Shown: positions 1-12,536 of the stretch, one piece after another
How positions within the stretch are numbered: the stretch's first letter is position 1
Layout: every line of letters starts with the position of its first letter
Assembly: GCA_003254905.1 (NCBI GenBank)
Contig: QANU01025285.1
Location: forward strand, 325,112-389,111
Direction: 5' to 3'
Origin: Nissolia schottii
Taxonomy: Eukaryota; Streptophyta; Magnoliopsida; Fabales; Fabaceae
DNA: 64,000 nt
Translations under genes and position numbers: made by a program
The notes under the pieces: model-generated
What the model was told of the DNA's origin: nothing
Seen by the model: the letters and a program-made list of their open reading frames with translations, nothing else
Databases searched by the model: none

Positions 1-113
1 CCCCCCCCCCCCTCATGTGCCAAGATCCAAGTCTACTTTTCTTTAATATTAGGTCTATCCTGTGTAGATTTTTATTGTGCAAATCTAGCTCTTAATCGAT
101 TCCTCTTTTGCAG

Positions 114-3100
114 GTTCTCGGGCGGAGAACAGTAAAATGGAAGGTAGCTCGAAGGGAAAAGCAATTTGCATGGGCCCTAAGGAGGAAGGATCACCCAAGA
201 AACCGCTTCATGAGATGGCTCCACCTAAACTTTCTTTGGGGCCTACCAGATCTTTAACTAGCAATTTACCTTCTGGTGCAAAAGTTGACCAACAAGGGGC
301 ACAACCCAATTTTGGATTAGATTATGACCGAAACTTGGATCCAAAGAGGCTCAAGAGGTAAGTAATTTTATGATTTATAAAAACCACATTTTAGCACTTA
401 AAAGCATCAGATGGTAATAAAATTCCCCTTCAAAGCAAAATTAAGTACCTCGTAGTCCCTGAAATGGACTAATGCGTTATAAACTAAAGCCCATCACCTG
501 GATTTTGATGTGTGTGTGATTTCTTTTTCCGAAATCAATATTTATTTTAGTTGATTTTCAAGTAACACTTACGCACAATACTAGGCTTGTGGACTTCACC
601 CAAATTCTTATGGGAATACGTTAATTGATAGTTTCCTGATTTTGAGAGGATTATCTTTTAATTGTAAGGGGGTAATGTTTATTTTGGATTTCGAAATTGT
701 AAATTGTAGGTCAAATTAGTCTCTCAGTTCATTATTATTATTATATTGTCACATTTTTGTTGATTTATTACATTAAAAGGAACAACAGCAACAGTTGAGA
801 CTGAAAATGAGTTGTAGCTGCACTTGAAATTGCAAATGATATCGTCAGAGCAGTTATGGTGGTAAATGAAGCTGCAATAACAACTGAGATTTGTAGCGCT
901 AGGTGTCGTCACAACCATATTTTTAACCTTTAGTGTTGTCACACCGCCTATGTTGTTATTACATTCTCATTTAATACGAAAAATTAGTGAAAACATGACA
1001 ATACAATAATGATAATGATTTTAGGGACTAATTTGACCTGCAACTTACAATTTCAAGGATTAAAAAGTCAGATTTTGAATTGCAATGACCAAAGTGACAC
1101 GTGCTTACACTTTCAGGGACCAAAATGAGCATTTCCCCTTATTGTAATTATTATCAAAATATTGAGATTATTTTGATAAGAAAGAAGAGTATGAAATATA
1201 TTTAAAAACAGGAAATTATTAATTATTAGGATCGAGGCTGTCATTAATTGATTTTCTTGTAAATTGAAAATTATTAGCACAAATTGTTGTTGGCATATGA
1301 ATACTTGTAAGAGAATTGGTTGGAGTATGAGAAGGGATCCAAAAAAATGTGACAAGTCTTAGTGGATTCAGTTATGGGGTCTCTTGTGTCAAAAGTCTTC
1401 CTGGCTTGTGAAGGTTAGGCGGCATGTTTTATGAGTAATGACAGTACAAGAGTTGTGGTAGAAGATTTATAATTTTGTCCTTAAAATTTTTCATGACGTA
1501 GGGTTTGTAGCTTTTTTTTGCCAAAATTATCTTAGAGGATGATTTGCAACTTTAACCGTGCAAAATTTATCTATTGATAATTGTACAAATTTAATGGATT
1601 TGGTGCCTTCTAATCCGTTGGTGTAGGCAGTTGAGGTCTAACCACATAAATTACATTGTGTTTCTTTGTTTTGATTTGAGTGGTTGTGAGGATTTTTTCT
1701 CAACAAGCATATAATGGTTTGCACATGTATCTAAGTCTTTGTATTAGCTTAGCGAAGCTTTAAAAAAAATGTTTTTTTTTTAAATTATTCTTGCACACCT
1801 ACCTATTGCACACTTAGGCTATTTTTGCAAACTCAAATTTGGGTGGCACAAAAACAACTGTCATTACTCCTCCCTCGTTTTCACAACTAAAATCATTTTT
1901 TTTTTCTTTTACGTATTCTCTTTCATTTTTTAATTATATTTATTATTTATTTTAATAATTTTTCACTAGGAGGCTTTTTTGGTATTATGAAATCAGCATT
2001 TTACCCTTTTCCTTTTTTAATTCTCTTCTTCTTCTTCTTTTTCTTCCCTTTTCTCTTCACTTGAGATTTTGTTTTTTCATTTTTTTTATTTTCACTAATC
2101 ACAGTGGTTGTGTCTAAGCATATAAAAAACACAGACACAACCTTACCAAAATAAAAGACCTAACATTTTTGTTGTTTGAGACACAACCAATTCAAATAAA
2201 CAGATACAATCTTTTATTATACTTAGACACAACCTTTTCGTGAACTCAGACCTAATCTTTCTTTATATATATATATATATNGTTGTGTGAGACACAACCT
2301 TTTATTAATGTGAAAGGTGAGAGAGACTATTCCGCATGTGCTGTGGATAGTTATTGTCGAGGTGTGCACCATGTGTGTAACAAGCTGGTGTGCAATAACC
2401 ACGACTCTTTTTTTTTTTTGTAGATTTGAAATAATTTATAGTCAAAAGCTTATATATGTTTTCGTGCACAACTAACGTATCCAATAGTGCGGGTCTAGTG
2501 ACTAATACTTGATGCATCTCTTTTATTTTTTTTAAAAAGGCAATTTATATCTCCCAAAATATTTTTTCTAAACATGCCTATACATGTCCATTATCTTTCT
2601 TTAATTTTCTCTACAGAATCATGTCAAATCGGCTCTCAGCACAGAAAAGTAGGACGAAGAAGCTACAACATTGGATTGGCATGGAAAGTGAAGCCAAAGG
2701 TTTTGAGGTGAGATTATTGTCATTGATGTTTTCTCTTTATCAATGTATGTGTGATTGTGTGGCTAGCCGATCAACTTTCCAAACACATCTACTTCAAAAA
2801 AAAAAAAATGCAAGAGAACAAGAAAAAAATTGCATAATTATATGACATGATTATTGATAATTAGATAAATATCTAAGTCATACAACTTTATTTTATCTAA
2901 TAATCCCATAATTTATGTTAGAAATTTTAGCTATATTTCCTCGCTATGTAGCATTATTGATATATTTGAGGTATAATTTTGAAGATATATGTATGTAATG
3001 TGCAGGCTCATATAGTAGAAATTCAGCCTCAACTTATATCCTTCCAAACTCTGAAGAATCACCTTATGCTGGAAAAACAAGCATTGGGCCTTCGAGTGGC

Positions 3101-6100
3101 AACGCTTGAGAAAGAATCAATGCTCAAAAATGGTAACTCCCGTCTTACGCTCACACACACACATATATATACAAAAATGCTTCATGTACACCGCTAAACC
3201 ATACACCCGTACATACACCACTCTTTTATACGGTTTTATACGCAATTAATGATAATTATACGTATAACGTATAATTATACACAACGCGCGTGTTATAGTA
3301 TTTATGGAAGTGGATTGCTTATGCTGCAAGCCACTGTAGCTGATAGATTAGTTAAAATCAGTTAGAACAATTAGTTATGGTAGTTAGAGTTTGTCATCTC
3401 TAGTTAGTTGGCTAGCTTGTGCATCGAGCTACCTGTATATATATATACCCTACTAATGTCAAAGCAAGGTATCTTTGATCATTCATTTTTCAATAATATG
3501 AAAGCATATTCAGTCATTCGTTCTTCATCTCTCTCGAATTCTCTCTCAATTCTCTGCGCCCCAATCCCATACTCGTTCTCGTCATCGTTTTCACTCATTG
3601 TCTTCAACCTCTCATCATTGTTCTGTATCGTCATCATCATCATCCTCCGTCATTCTCTCATCTTTCTATCATCGTTATCCATTCTTTGATTATCATCATC
3701 ATCATCATCCTTTCTTTGATTATCCTCTCATCATCGTCATTCAATTTTCTATTATGTTTATATCATCATCATCATCATCATCGTTTTCATGTTTTTTTTT
3801 CTTTGATTTCCATGAAGAGTGTTGTTCTTGACGTCTCTATGAAATTTTAATGTACTGAAGCTTCATACGTGCTAATGCTCATTCATCACTGACATGCATA
3901 TGACAGAAAATTGAATGTGCAAACTTTAAATAGGTATAAGTGCAAACATTAAATGGGCGTATGTGCAAACATTATCCACAGGTCACAGGTTTTATCTTTG
4001 TTGAGGAAGAGGATGTGCATTTTGGTACATTATCAACTTTTCAACAATGCATAAATATTATAAACATTTTGACACAATTTTTTACATATTGTCATGAATA
4101 AACATCAGATGGTGTGATATAAGCATTATGTGTTTGTCACAAATGCATATAAATGCAGAATTTGATGTATTGTAGAAATGTGCAAACTTTAAATAGGAAT
4201 AAGTGCAAACATTAAATGGGCGTACGTATGTGCAAACATTATCCACAGGTCACAGGTTTTGTCTTTGTTGAGGAAGAGGATGTTCATTTTGGCACGTTCT
4301 CAACCTTTCAACAATTAATGCACAAATATTATAAATATTCTAACACAATTTTTTACATATTGTCATGAATAAACATTAGATGGTACAATTTTTTACATAT
4401 TGTCATGAATAAACATTAGATGGTGTAATATAAGCATTATGTGTTTGTCACAAATGCATAAAAATGCAGAATCTGATGTATTGTAGAAGTGTGCAAACTG
4501 TAAATGGGCATAAGTCCAAACATTAAATGAGCGTATGTGCAAACATTATCCATAGGTCACAAGTTTTGTCTTTGTTGAGGAAGAGGATATGCATTTTGGC
4601 ACATTCTCAACCTTTCAACAATTAATGCATAAATATTATAAACATTTTGACATAATTTTTTTACATATTGTCATGATAAACATTAGATGGTGTGATATAA
4701 GCATTATGTGTTTGTCACAAATGCATAAAAATGCAGAATCTGATGTATTGTAGAAGTGTGCAAACTTTAAATGGACGTAAGTGCAAACATTAAATAGGCT
4801 TATGTGCAAATATTATCCACAGGAAACATATTCTATCTTTGTTGAGGAAGAGGATTTGCATTTTAGCATATTAACTACTCAAACTTTATACCCCCTATAG
4901 CACAAACATTAGGGACACTATAACACAAACTTTGTATATATTAATGTAACAAAGAGTAATTTACAAAATATCTACAATTTGCAGAATATGTGGCCCAAAC
5001 AAACATTAATATTCATATATTTACTACAAATACAGGTATTGGTACGACAAGGGTCTCATAATGGGTTTGGAATGCCATGAAGAATATATTGCTTCAAATC
5101 TATGGTTTCTTAATTATCTTTGAGTATTTATTTGTGCAGAATATGGTCCTGTGAAAATTGTTAGAGAGTCGATCTATTTTTACAAGGAAAGATTTGTCAA
5201 AATTATATGTTTTGCTTGTTAATATTCCCACACTAAACTTGTGGAAACCAAAGGAAGTGCAAACAAAATGTATTGCAAGTGGGAAGCGTGGCTTCATGCG
5301 CGTTTTGGTGAGGGTGGGAGAGAGAGTGAATGAGACAGTTATTTTGGGACCCACAGTATTATTATACAAGTGTATATATGGTATATGAAATATGGGTGTA
5401 CATGTAGCAGAACTGATATATATATATATATATATATATATGATCTGTCTCACGTGGTGTTCGTGATCATGTGTGCAGTTAATTTTGCATGTGTACTGTG
5501 CATGCGCGCGACCAAGCTTTGTGCCATTTGATAATTAGCATAACATTAGAGAGGTATCTAGCTGAGAATTTCTTAGATGACCCAAGAGCGAAAGATTTTT
5601 TTTTTGGGTCATCGTTATCCCCATTTTGTCTACATTTTTAATACAATAACTGATGTGTCAAATAATTAATGGTACAGAACAAATTGTTTTCTTATTTTAG
5701 GAGTATTATGAATTAGAGGTTTCTCCCGTACCCTCTAATGTATTTACCCTCTCTTGCTAAATTTTTAATTTTTGACAATTTTTAAAATTAAACATATTAA
5801 ATTTTATCATCATTTCACATTCTATGTAGTCTTTACAAACTTTTCATTTGTCAAATGATTGGCTATAGTCAACTTGTACAAGCTTACAAATTTAAATATC
5901 ATTTAGCATACGATAAAAGTCTCCAAAAATATTATATTGAAAAATGTTAATATATTATATTAAATCATATAACACACCGTATATTATATTAGATCATAAA
6001 ATATTGACAAAACTCGATTATCTTAATTTTAAAATAATAAAAAATAGTGAAAGAGTGTAAATACCTAAGATACTAGAGAAACTTCCTTAAGAATTATTAT

Positions 6101-9100
6101 GTATGGCGAGCATCACAATTCGTAACTCTCATATTGATTTGTGGAGTATGCCTTTCTCAGCTGAAATTGAGAGGAACTATGCAGAGGTGACTAAACTGAG
6201 GGAACTCTATTGGATGCAAGAACATCAGCTTCAAGAACATATGTTTAACTTGGACGTTGGTATCCAACAAATGCACACTAATGTGCCACCAATATCCTAT
6301 GGTCCAATCCCAAATTATTATCCAAACCCATATCAAGGTACGTAATTACATAATACTGTATATGTGACAAAAGATTAAAATTATTTTTTAGCAATTGTTT
6401 ATTACTAGTACAAGTAGAAACTACCAGCAAAACATGATTGTGATATATATGTGATCTATAATATGTAAACATTTTAAGGTGCTATAAATAAAACATAAAT
6501 GTCGGTCAATTGATTGAGGGGAAAAATATATTGCAAATACACTGTAAACTTATCAATTATTAAATTCTTGGGAGATCTTATTATTGATATGTTTAAAAAA
6601 TAAAATACAATTCATGCTAGAAAGTAATTGAACATCTAACATAACATATTTTAAATTAGGGCTATGCTACATTAACAACATATTTGGATAACAAACACAG
6701 ACAATCCATTAAAAATAATAAAACGTTCCACTCCCTCTCACATTCTCTCTCTTCAATCCCCACTCTTCTTCCTTGCGCTAATAATCTCCCACCAATTCTA
6801 AAAGCACTATTCTTGTACATTGAAAAATAAAGAAATCAACAAAATAATTAACAATCCAACCTCAGTAAATCAACAACTTAATACAGAGAAACCAACACAT
6901 TAAAATAATTACAAATAATAAAAATAAACTAGTATTAGTCGTGTTGGTTTCTTTTCTCGAACATATCTCTTACGTAACATGTTGGTTTCTTTTTTGTAAT
7001 GATGTTGGTTTCTTTTACGAGTACTATGTACACTTCATATCACTACTACACAATCTCTGTAAACAAAATACTCTAAAACAAATAAACCAACACTCTGAAA
7101 TAGAGAAACCTTGCAATACGCCAAAACAATCATAAATAAACAAAAATAAATTAGTATCAGTAAACCAACATGTTAAAATAAACCAACATCTTAAAAAAAT
7201 TTCAATGTTAGTAACAAAGTTATGGAAAGAAAAAGAAAAAGAATGTGTACCTAACTCAAAGGAGTTGACAAACACAAAGATACAGAAGGAGGAGGAGGAA
7301 GATGAAGAAGTAGGTCAGCGAGAAAGAGAGACTGAGAGTGAGAGAATGTTCGAGTACGAGAAAAAAGAAATAATTTTTAAATTGATGAATTTTATTTTTT
7401 AGTGGGTTGTACCTTTTATATTGTTCATATTTATTGTTTAGCTAGCATTACTCTTTAAACTATCCGGTGAGAAAGGTGAGGATGTTGGTGATGTACTGCA
7501 GCAATTTTCTTGGGTATTTTTGGTACTTTTGTTAGTCAAATGTTGTTGTAAATAAGACAATATCAACAGCAAAAGGTTGTGCATAAGGGGAATACGGTAA
7601 CTTATCTTTTGTCTCATTGTATGAATAATGATGAATATTCGATGTACTATGTTCCCATCATCAAAGAACACAAACTGTTTGACTACTGTATATCCAAATA
7701 AATATGCAAGCAAATCATGAGTTGTTGTACATATTTTGTTCTTCCATTATTCTCACAAATATAATTTCCCCTTCATTTTTTTTTATTTTCTGGTTATACA
7801 TTATGCAATGCAAGTGGTTCATGTCTTTTTTTTAAATGATATATATTAACATGTTTAGTAGTTCCTATTATTTTATTATGTACTTTAATAATATTAAATT
7901 TGATGATGTGTTTTGGTTATTAAATGTATATTTTATTCTTACACACATATCAATAAGATTGAGTGTACAATTGAAATACATCTATAGTATAGTTTGGTAC
8001 GACATACACAAAGACAAATACAGACACAAACATTATATAATAGAAACATTAACATTATAAAATACAAAAAATAAATGGGACCCCCTCCCAATTAAGTAGT
8101 GAAAAGTAATTATCACAAGCTCTTTCTTGTTTTTGTCACTCTCCCCACTTACATTTTAAAACATCTGCACTCACTCTCTATCAAACACTAATATTACAAA
8201 ACAGAGACACAAACTCCATAAAACAAAAACACAATCATTATCAAATACAAAAACAAAATAAAATGAGACTCGCACCCAATTAAATAACAAAAGGTAATTG
8301 ACACATTCCCTCTTCTATTTGTGTATGTGAGTATCAAAAGTTTATTTTTTTTGCTTGATCAAAATTTTATATCTGTGAGTATGAAAGTTTGTTTCTTCTT
8401 GTTCAAAAGTTTTTCTATGTGTTTGTGAGTACAAAATTTTGTTTTTACTTGTTCAAAAGTTTGTGTCTGTGAATATCAAAAGTTTGTTTCTTCTTGTTCA
8501 AAAGTTTATGTCTGTGAGCACCAAAGTTTGTTTCTAGTTGCTATAAATTTTGTTTCTAGAAAAGAAGAAGAAGTAAAGAGAAACAAAGATGTTTTGGAGC
8601 AACATCATTGGTTCTCACTATACCACCTTAACTAGCTAATTACTATTAAGTCATAATTAATACTCACTAGTTGTCATGTTATAACTTTTACTTAATTTAA
8701 ACTTAGCCTTGTTAACATATTTAAGTGAAAAATATGAGAAACTTTAAACAATGAATAAAATCCTCTTCAAAAATGAGAGTCACACACTGCGGAATATTGA
8801 CATAGCTGAGGTACGACCGTGCATAAAAAAAATGGAACAACAAACGGGTGACTAAAGCATGACAACAATAAACATATACTTTAAAAAGAATTGTTGACAT
8901 CACTCAGTTTTATACAAAGAGATATGCAAAGAAGTTCTAGAAGTAAAATAACAATATGACGGTAAGCATAACTACTAGCTTGCTCGTCCACAAGAGATAA
9001 GTCGACATCCTATTTACACAAGTCTCGTACCAAAAGGGATAACTAAATGTTATGAAAAAAAATATGACATGGCGCCTCTCAAAGTTCATCCACTGTTATA

Positions 9101-10035
9101 AGCACTCCTAGAATTCCTCTGCGAGTGACAACTCCTTGAAAGTTCCCAAAACAAAATGCAAAGGAGAGTGAGAAAACAAGTTTTCTTAGCAGTTTTCTGA
9201 ACACCAACTAAATGACATTGCATTGGGTTGTGCTATTCAAGCCATCGTGTGATCATGCATATAAGGTTAAATTCATTTATCTTGTCCTAGTCTCGAATGG
9301 TCACAAGTTAACTTAGTCTTTCCTTTAACCTAAGACTTATAGGTATCACAACAAGGGCCACTAATCACAGTTATGTAACTTAGGGAATGTGTGGGTGTGT
9401 TATGAAGTAACAGTTCTTAATTCAAACATATAACCTTAACATTTATTTTCCCTTCCGTATGCCTGGGTGATTGGTCACCTCCCTAGGACATACAACATAT
9501 TTTCTTTTAGTAGGGGTTGAGGTCAATCTAGGACAGCGAACCCCATAACATTACTCATATGAGATTAATTTTGATACACTTACACTCTCACCCAATCATA
9601 TGTTATGTGTAAAAATTTTAATGTTGTGAGGAGCTAAATATTTATGTCGATATAACAGTACATTATCGAATGTCTATATATAAAAAATACTTTATACTTA
9701 ATATGTGAGGGTTAAACATTCTTACGGATATGATAATACATGACTAGATCCCTACATGCATAAAACTTGTTTACACTTAGAGTGCAGAAAAATCAAATCC
9801 TATCTTTTATCTTCTAATTAATTTGCTTTTATTTGTTGAGTGTCAAGTTGCACAAAATGGAGATGGAACCACATACATGAACATGGGTATACCTCAATCT
9901 GAAAGCCCAACGTGGATGTCTGCTATGCCAAATGAGAATCAGCCAAACTTGACTCATCCTGAAGGGGACAATATGGATACAAATCTTATGAACAACAATG
10001 CATGGAATCCTAACCATGGTCATGGCTTCAACTGA
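114..10035 (+). CDS. bZIP transcription factor, group E (bZIP34/61) type, copy 1
   Basis: Predicted nuclear DNA-binding protein of 267 residues. Coding exons are 137-357, 2617-2707, 3006-3132, 6161-6337 and 9848-10035; intron phases are 2, 0, 1, 1 and all introns are GT-AG. A splice acceptor at 112-113 implies a 5'UTR intron that starts outside the window; ATG 137 is the first start after it. The basic region begins DPKRLKR at the end of exon 1 and continues in exon 2 with NRLSAQKSR (N78, R86, the bZIP N-x7-R signature). The heptad positions that follow are M96, F103, I110, F117, L124, L131, L138, so the first zipper leucine is Met. The intron after the DPKR-type motif and the one inside the zipper match what I recall of AtbZIP34/61. 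The C-terminal exon is rich in N, P and M. Introns 1, 3 and 4 (2.3, 3.0 and 3.5 kb) are inflated by repeats. Family is firm; the group is by resemblance. Confidence 0.85.
668..1138. mobile_element. MULE-like TIR element in bZIP copy-1 intron 1
   Basis: Ends are GGGGGTAATG and CATTTCCCC. The arms around GTAGGTCAAATTAGTC (right of the left end) and GACCTGCAAC (right arm) are imperfect inverted repeats; the left arm appears to lack about 70 bp. It is flanked by TAATTGTAA (659-667) and TTATTGTAA (1139-1147), an 8/9 target-site duplication of Mutator length. There is no transposase, so it is non-autonomous. A relative lies at about 50050-50502. Confidence 0.7.
1148..2616. other. Rest of bZIP copy-1 intron 1
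   Basis: No gene seen. The stretch holds homopolymer and CT-rich tracts and several scattered copies of a GACACAACCTT-like word between 2100 and 2310, some inverted. An AT microsatellite at about 2262-2280 ends in an N at 2281. The part around 2330-2400 resembles, in inverse orientation, sequence near 12170-12220 (GTGTGCAATAACC-like), so a diverged mobile repeat is likely. Confidence 0.5.
3133..3915. repeat. Intron 3 start: low-complexity TC and CAT/ATC repeats
   Basis: Non-coding. Contains a short CA/TA run near 3151-3170, a TC-rich block at 3515-3620 and interrupted CAT/ATC microsatellites between about 3630 and 3785. Open frames here are serine/histidine runs made by the microsatellite and are not taken as genes. 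Confidence 0.7.
3916..4870. repeat. Tandem array, ~265-bp unit, ~3.6 copies
   Basis: The phrase TGTGCAAAC followed by a TAAAT-containing segment recurs at 3916, 4179, 4490 and 4757, giving periods of 263, 311 and 267 bp. Each unit also contains the words TTTGTTGAGGAAGAGGAT and TTTTTACATATTGTCATGA. The 311-bp unit carries an extra internal duplication of about 45 bp (4337-4425). The copies differ by scattered substitutions. It lies wholly inside intron 3 of bZIP copy 1. Confidence 0.85.
4871..5715. other. Intron 3, middle part, no gene seen
   Basis: AT-rich sequence with a TA microsatellite at about 5416-5441. Open frames at 5100-5453 on both strands overlap this microsatellite and match no family I recognise. 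Confidence 0.5.
5716..6086. mobile_element. Tourist/PIF-like MITE
   Basis: A 371-bp segment with inverted ends: GAGGTTTCTC... on the left, and the complement of the right end reads GGAAGTTTCTC.... The arms stay similar for about 55 bp. Both sides are flanked by TTA (5713-5715 and 6087-6089), the target duplication length and sequence of PIF/Harbinger MITEs. It ends 74 bp before exon 4 of bZIP copy 1. The superfamily call rests on the TTA duplication, which is short. Confidence 0.55.
6659..7453. mobile_element. MULE-like TIR element in bZIP copy-1 intron 4
   Basis: The ends are GGGCTATGCTAC and, complemented from the right, GAGTAATGCTAGC; the arms are similar for about 60 bp. The flanks are TTTAAATTA (6650-6658) and TTTAAACTA (7454-7462), an 8/9 duplication. 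The interior repeats the word AAACCAACA many times on the two strands, plus CT-rich and GA-rich tracts that mirror each other. No transposase. Confidence 0.65.
7463..9847. other. Rest of bZIP copy-1 intron 4
   Basis: No gene recognised. Includes the minisatellite listed separately and AT-rich stretches. The part from about 9050 to 9560 is less AT-rich and looks unlike its surroundings, but I could not assign it. Confidence 0.4.
8325..8550. repeat. Minisatellite, ~48-bp unit, 4+ copies
   Basis: The phrases TTGTTCAAAAGTTT and CTGTGAGTA alternate four to five times, with a TTGTTTCTTC connector. The copies are diverged. It lies in intron 4 of bZIP copy 1. Confidence 0.75.
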
Positions 10036-10852
10036 AGCTGTTGCTTGAATATGATTTGCTTTCATGGATGGACTTGTTTGTTTTTCTTTATTTATGTTTT
10101 GTGTTTCGGAAAATAAGTACTTCTAAGATCTTTCAACAATTTTATTTTATTTTCTGTGAGATTTCCCATGTCTGTGTTTGCTTGAATATGTGACTTGAAG
10201 TTCCATTGATTAGTTGCTTTTCTAAGCTAAGAATTATTATCGTTATTGGATTATATGTCATCGTCTGAGTGTGTTTTCTATATGAAAGGATTGTGAGGTT
10301 TTTTATTTATAATGTTTTAGTTTGATTAAAAATGTTTTCGTTGATGAAGTATTCCATTGAAATCATTTTTACAAGAGTTTGATTTCGTCTCCTTTATTAC
10401 TTTATAATTTATATAAGGGTTGGATTCTTTTTTCCTTGATAAGAAAATATATGTTTTGGTCCTAATATTAACATCAATTTGATATTGAGTTTTTCTTTTA
10501 ACATCAATTTAGTACTAATAAAATTTTAAAATATTTGATATCAAAATCATTAGTACAAGACTAAATCTTAAAAGTGTTATAACTAAATTGATGCATGTTA
10601 AAAGAAGTTGGTTTACTCAACTAAATTTTTTAATAAAATAATTGCATGACTTGGGTAAAATTAGAAACTAAACAATTTTGTTATTCAATAGATATCTTCT
10701 TTTGCCATTATCCCGTTTTAAAATGGTGCAAATTTGTCCCTAATTTTTTTTAATTATGCAAAAGAAATTTTGTTTCTCAAAAATGCCCTTAACCACAGGG
10801 GTGGATGTACATTGTGTAATGAGGGGCACATGTCCCATAATTTTGAAAAATG

Positions 10853-10898
<46 letters not shown>

Positions 10899-12496
10899 TG
10901 TGCCTATTATTGTATTGAGTTTGTTCTCACACTATGATAAAAACTAGTGCAAAAAAGGTCATTTAAATCAATCGTTACTTTAATTTTTTTACTCTCAACG
11001 AGACAAAATAATAAGTTGTAACTCAACCCACTTTTATTCTTCTTTTCTAATCTCACGTTAATGCCTTTTAGTGACAGATAATTCTTCTTCCTTCAATATT
11101 TCTTATAGTTTCTCACTTGTTTGAGCCTCTTCTATTAAATCCTTGCTCATCTGCTCTCTTTCTTTCACCTAAAAGTAGTATCAGGTTAGTTCTTTTATAA
11201 ATTCTTTTATTTATTTTTCTATTATCAAGAGTTAAGTCTAGTTAAAAAGTTTCTTTTGTTGTAACTATTTTTGGTTTTTACCCTCACTTGGTTGGTTGAA
11301 GTAGTAGAGAATTCTAACCCCTTAACCAGTGGTTTTGAGTCTCAACCCAACAAATGGAATAATATATGTTGGGAGAAACTGTCTCCTGAAGTGAGTCATT
11401 TAATTTCTCAAATTGGACGTAGTCAGTAGACAAAAGGTCCACCCAATACTAATGGATAAAGAACATAACAGTTTTTTTTTAAAATATTATATATAATATA
11501 ATTATATATTTTCTCTAAATTTGTTAATTTTCTAATATATTTTTCAAAAAAAAAAACCTACACAAACTTTTGGTTAAACTAAAAAAAAAATATTATTTAC
11601 TGATTTATAATTCTTGCCACCACTACATAAATCTTCTGGATCTGCTACAGCTTAACCATCATATGCCATTCATATGACCAAATTTTTGGAGAAAAAATAT
11701 CCTTTATTGAAACCCGATTTTCAAACAGAAAAACACTTAATCAACATACACAAGGGTTGTCTCACAGTGCATTCCTTCTTCTTTCTAGGCCGTGAAACCA
11801 CCACTAGCATGATCACCTGTGCTTGTCCTTGCAGCCAACACCGACCTCCTGCAGCCGCACATAGTCATGAACCCTCTAAGGTTTTACATGACCTTTTCAA
11901 AAGACTAGTATGATTTGAAAGCCTACTTAAAAGAAGACCTTTAAATAGGCCAAAAAGCCTACTAGGATAAAGTTTTAAATAGGCTAAAGTCTATTTCTAA
12001 GCAGGGCAAAACCTAATTTTAAGTAGGTTGAAACCTATTTTATAGTAAGCGAGAGTCTATTTTAAAGTAAGAAAAACCTATTTTTAAGAGTATTTCTTTT
12101 TATGATAAATAATAATTTTATGATATAATATAATGTAATTTAATAATGAGTATCAATCTTTGCACACTCCTATAATGCACACCAGTTGCATACCTTCCTT
12201 ATAATTAAGGCTCATTACTGTGCAATCCAAGATTGTGTCTTGTCTGTTTATTTAAATTAGTTGTGTCTAAATCAACATAAATGTTAAGTCTTTTTGTTAA
12301 GTAAAGTTGTATCTATATTTACAAAAAAGTTACGTCTTTGTAAATCATATGGTTACAAAAAATGAAGAAATATAATTTTAATTTTTTTCTTGTGGTGTTG
12401 ATTTTGGATTAGATATATACACTAGTTATTTTGTGAAATTTTTTTATTATATATAATTTATTAAATTTATATATATATATATATATATATANATTA

Positions 12497-12536
<40 letters not shown>

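Noticed and set aside
3408-3831. Overlapping open frames of 77-93 codons
   Set aside because: Made by CT-rich and CAT microsatellite sequence inside an intron; Ser/His/Leu runs without motif.
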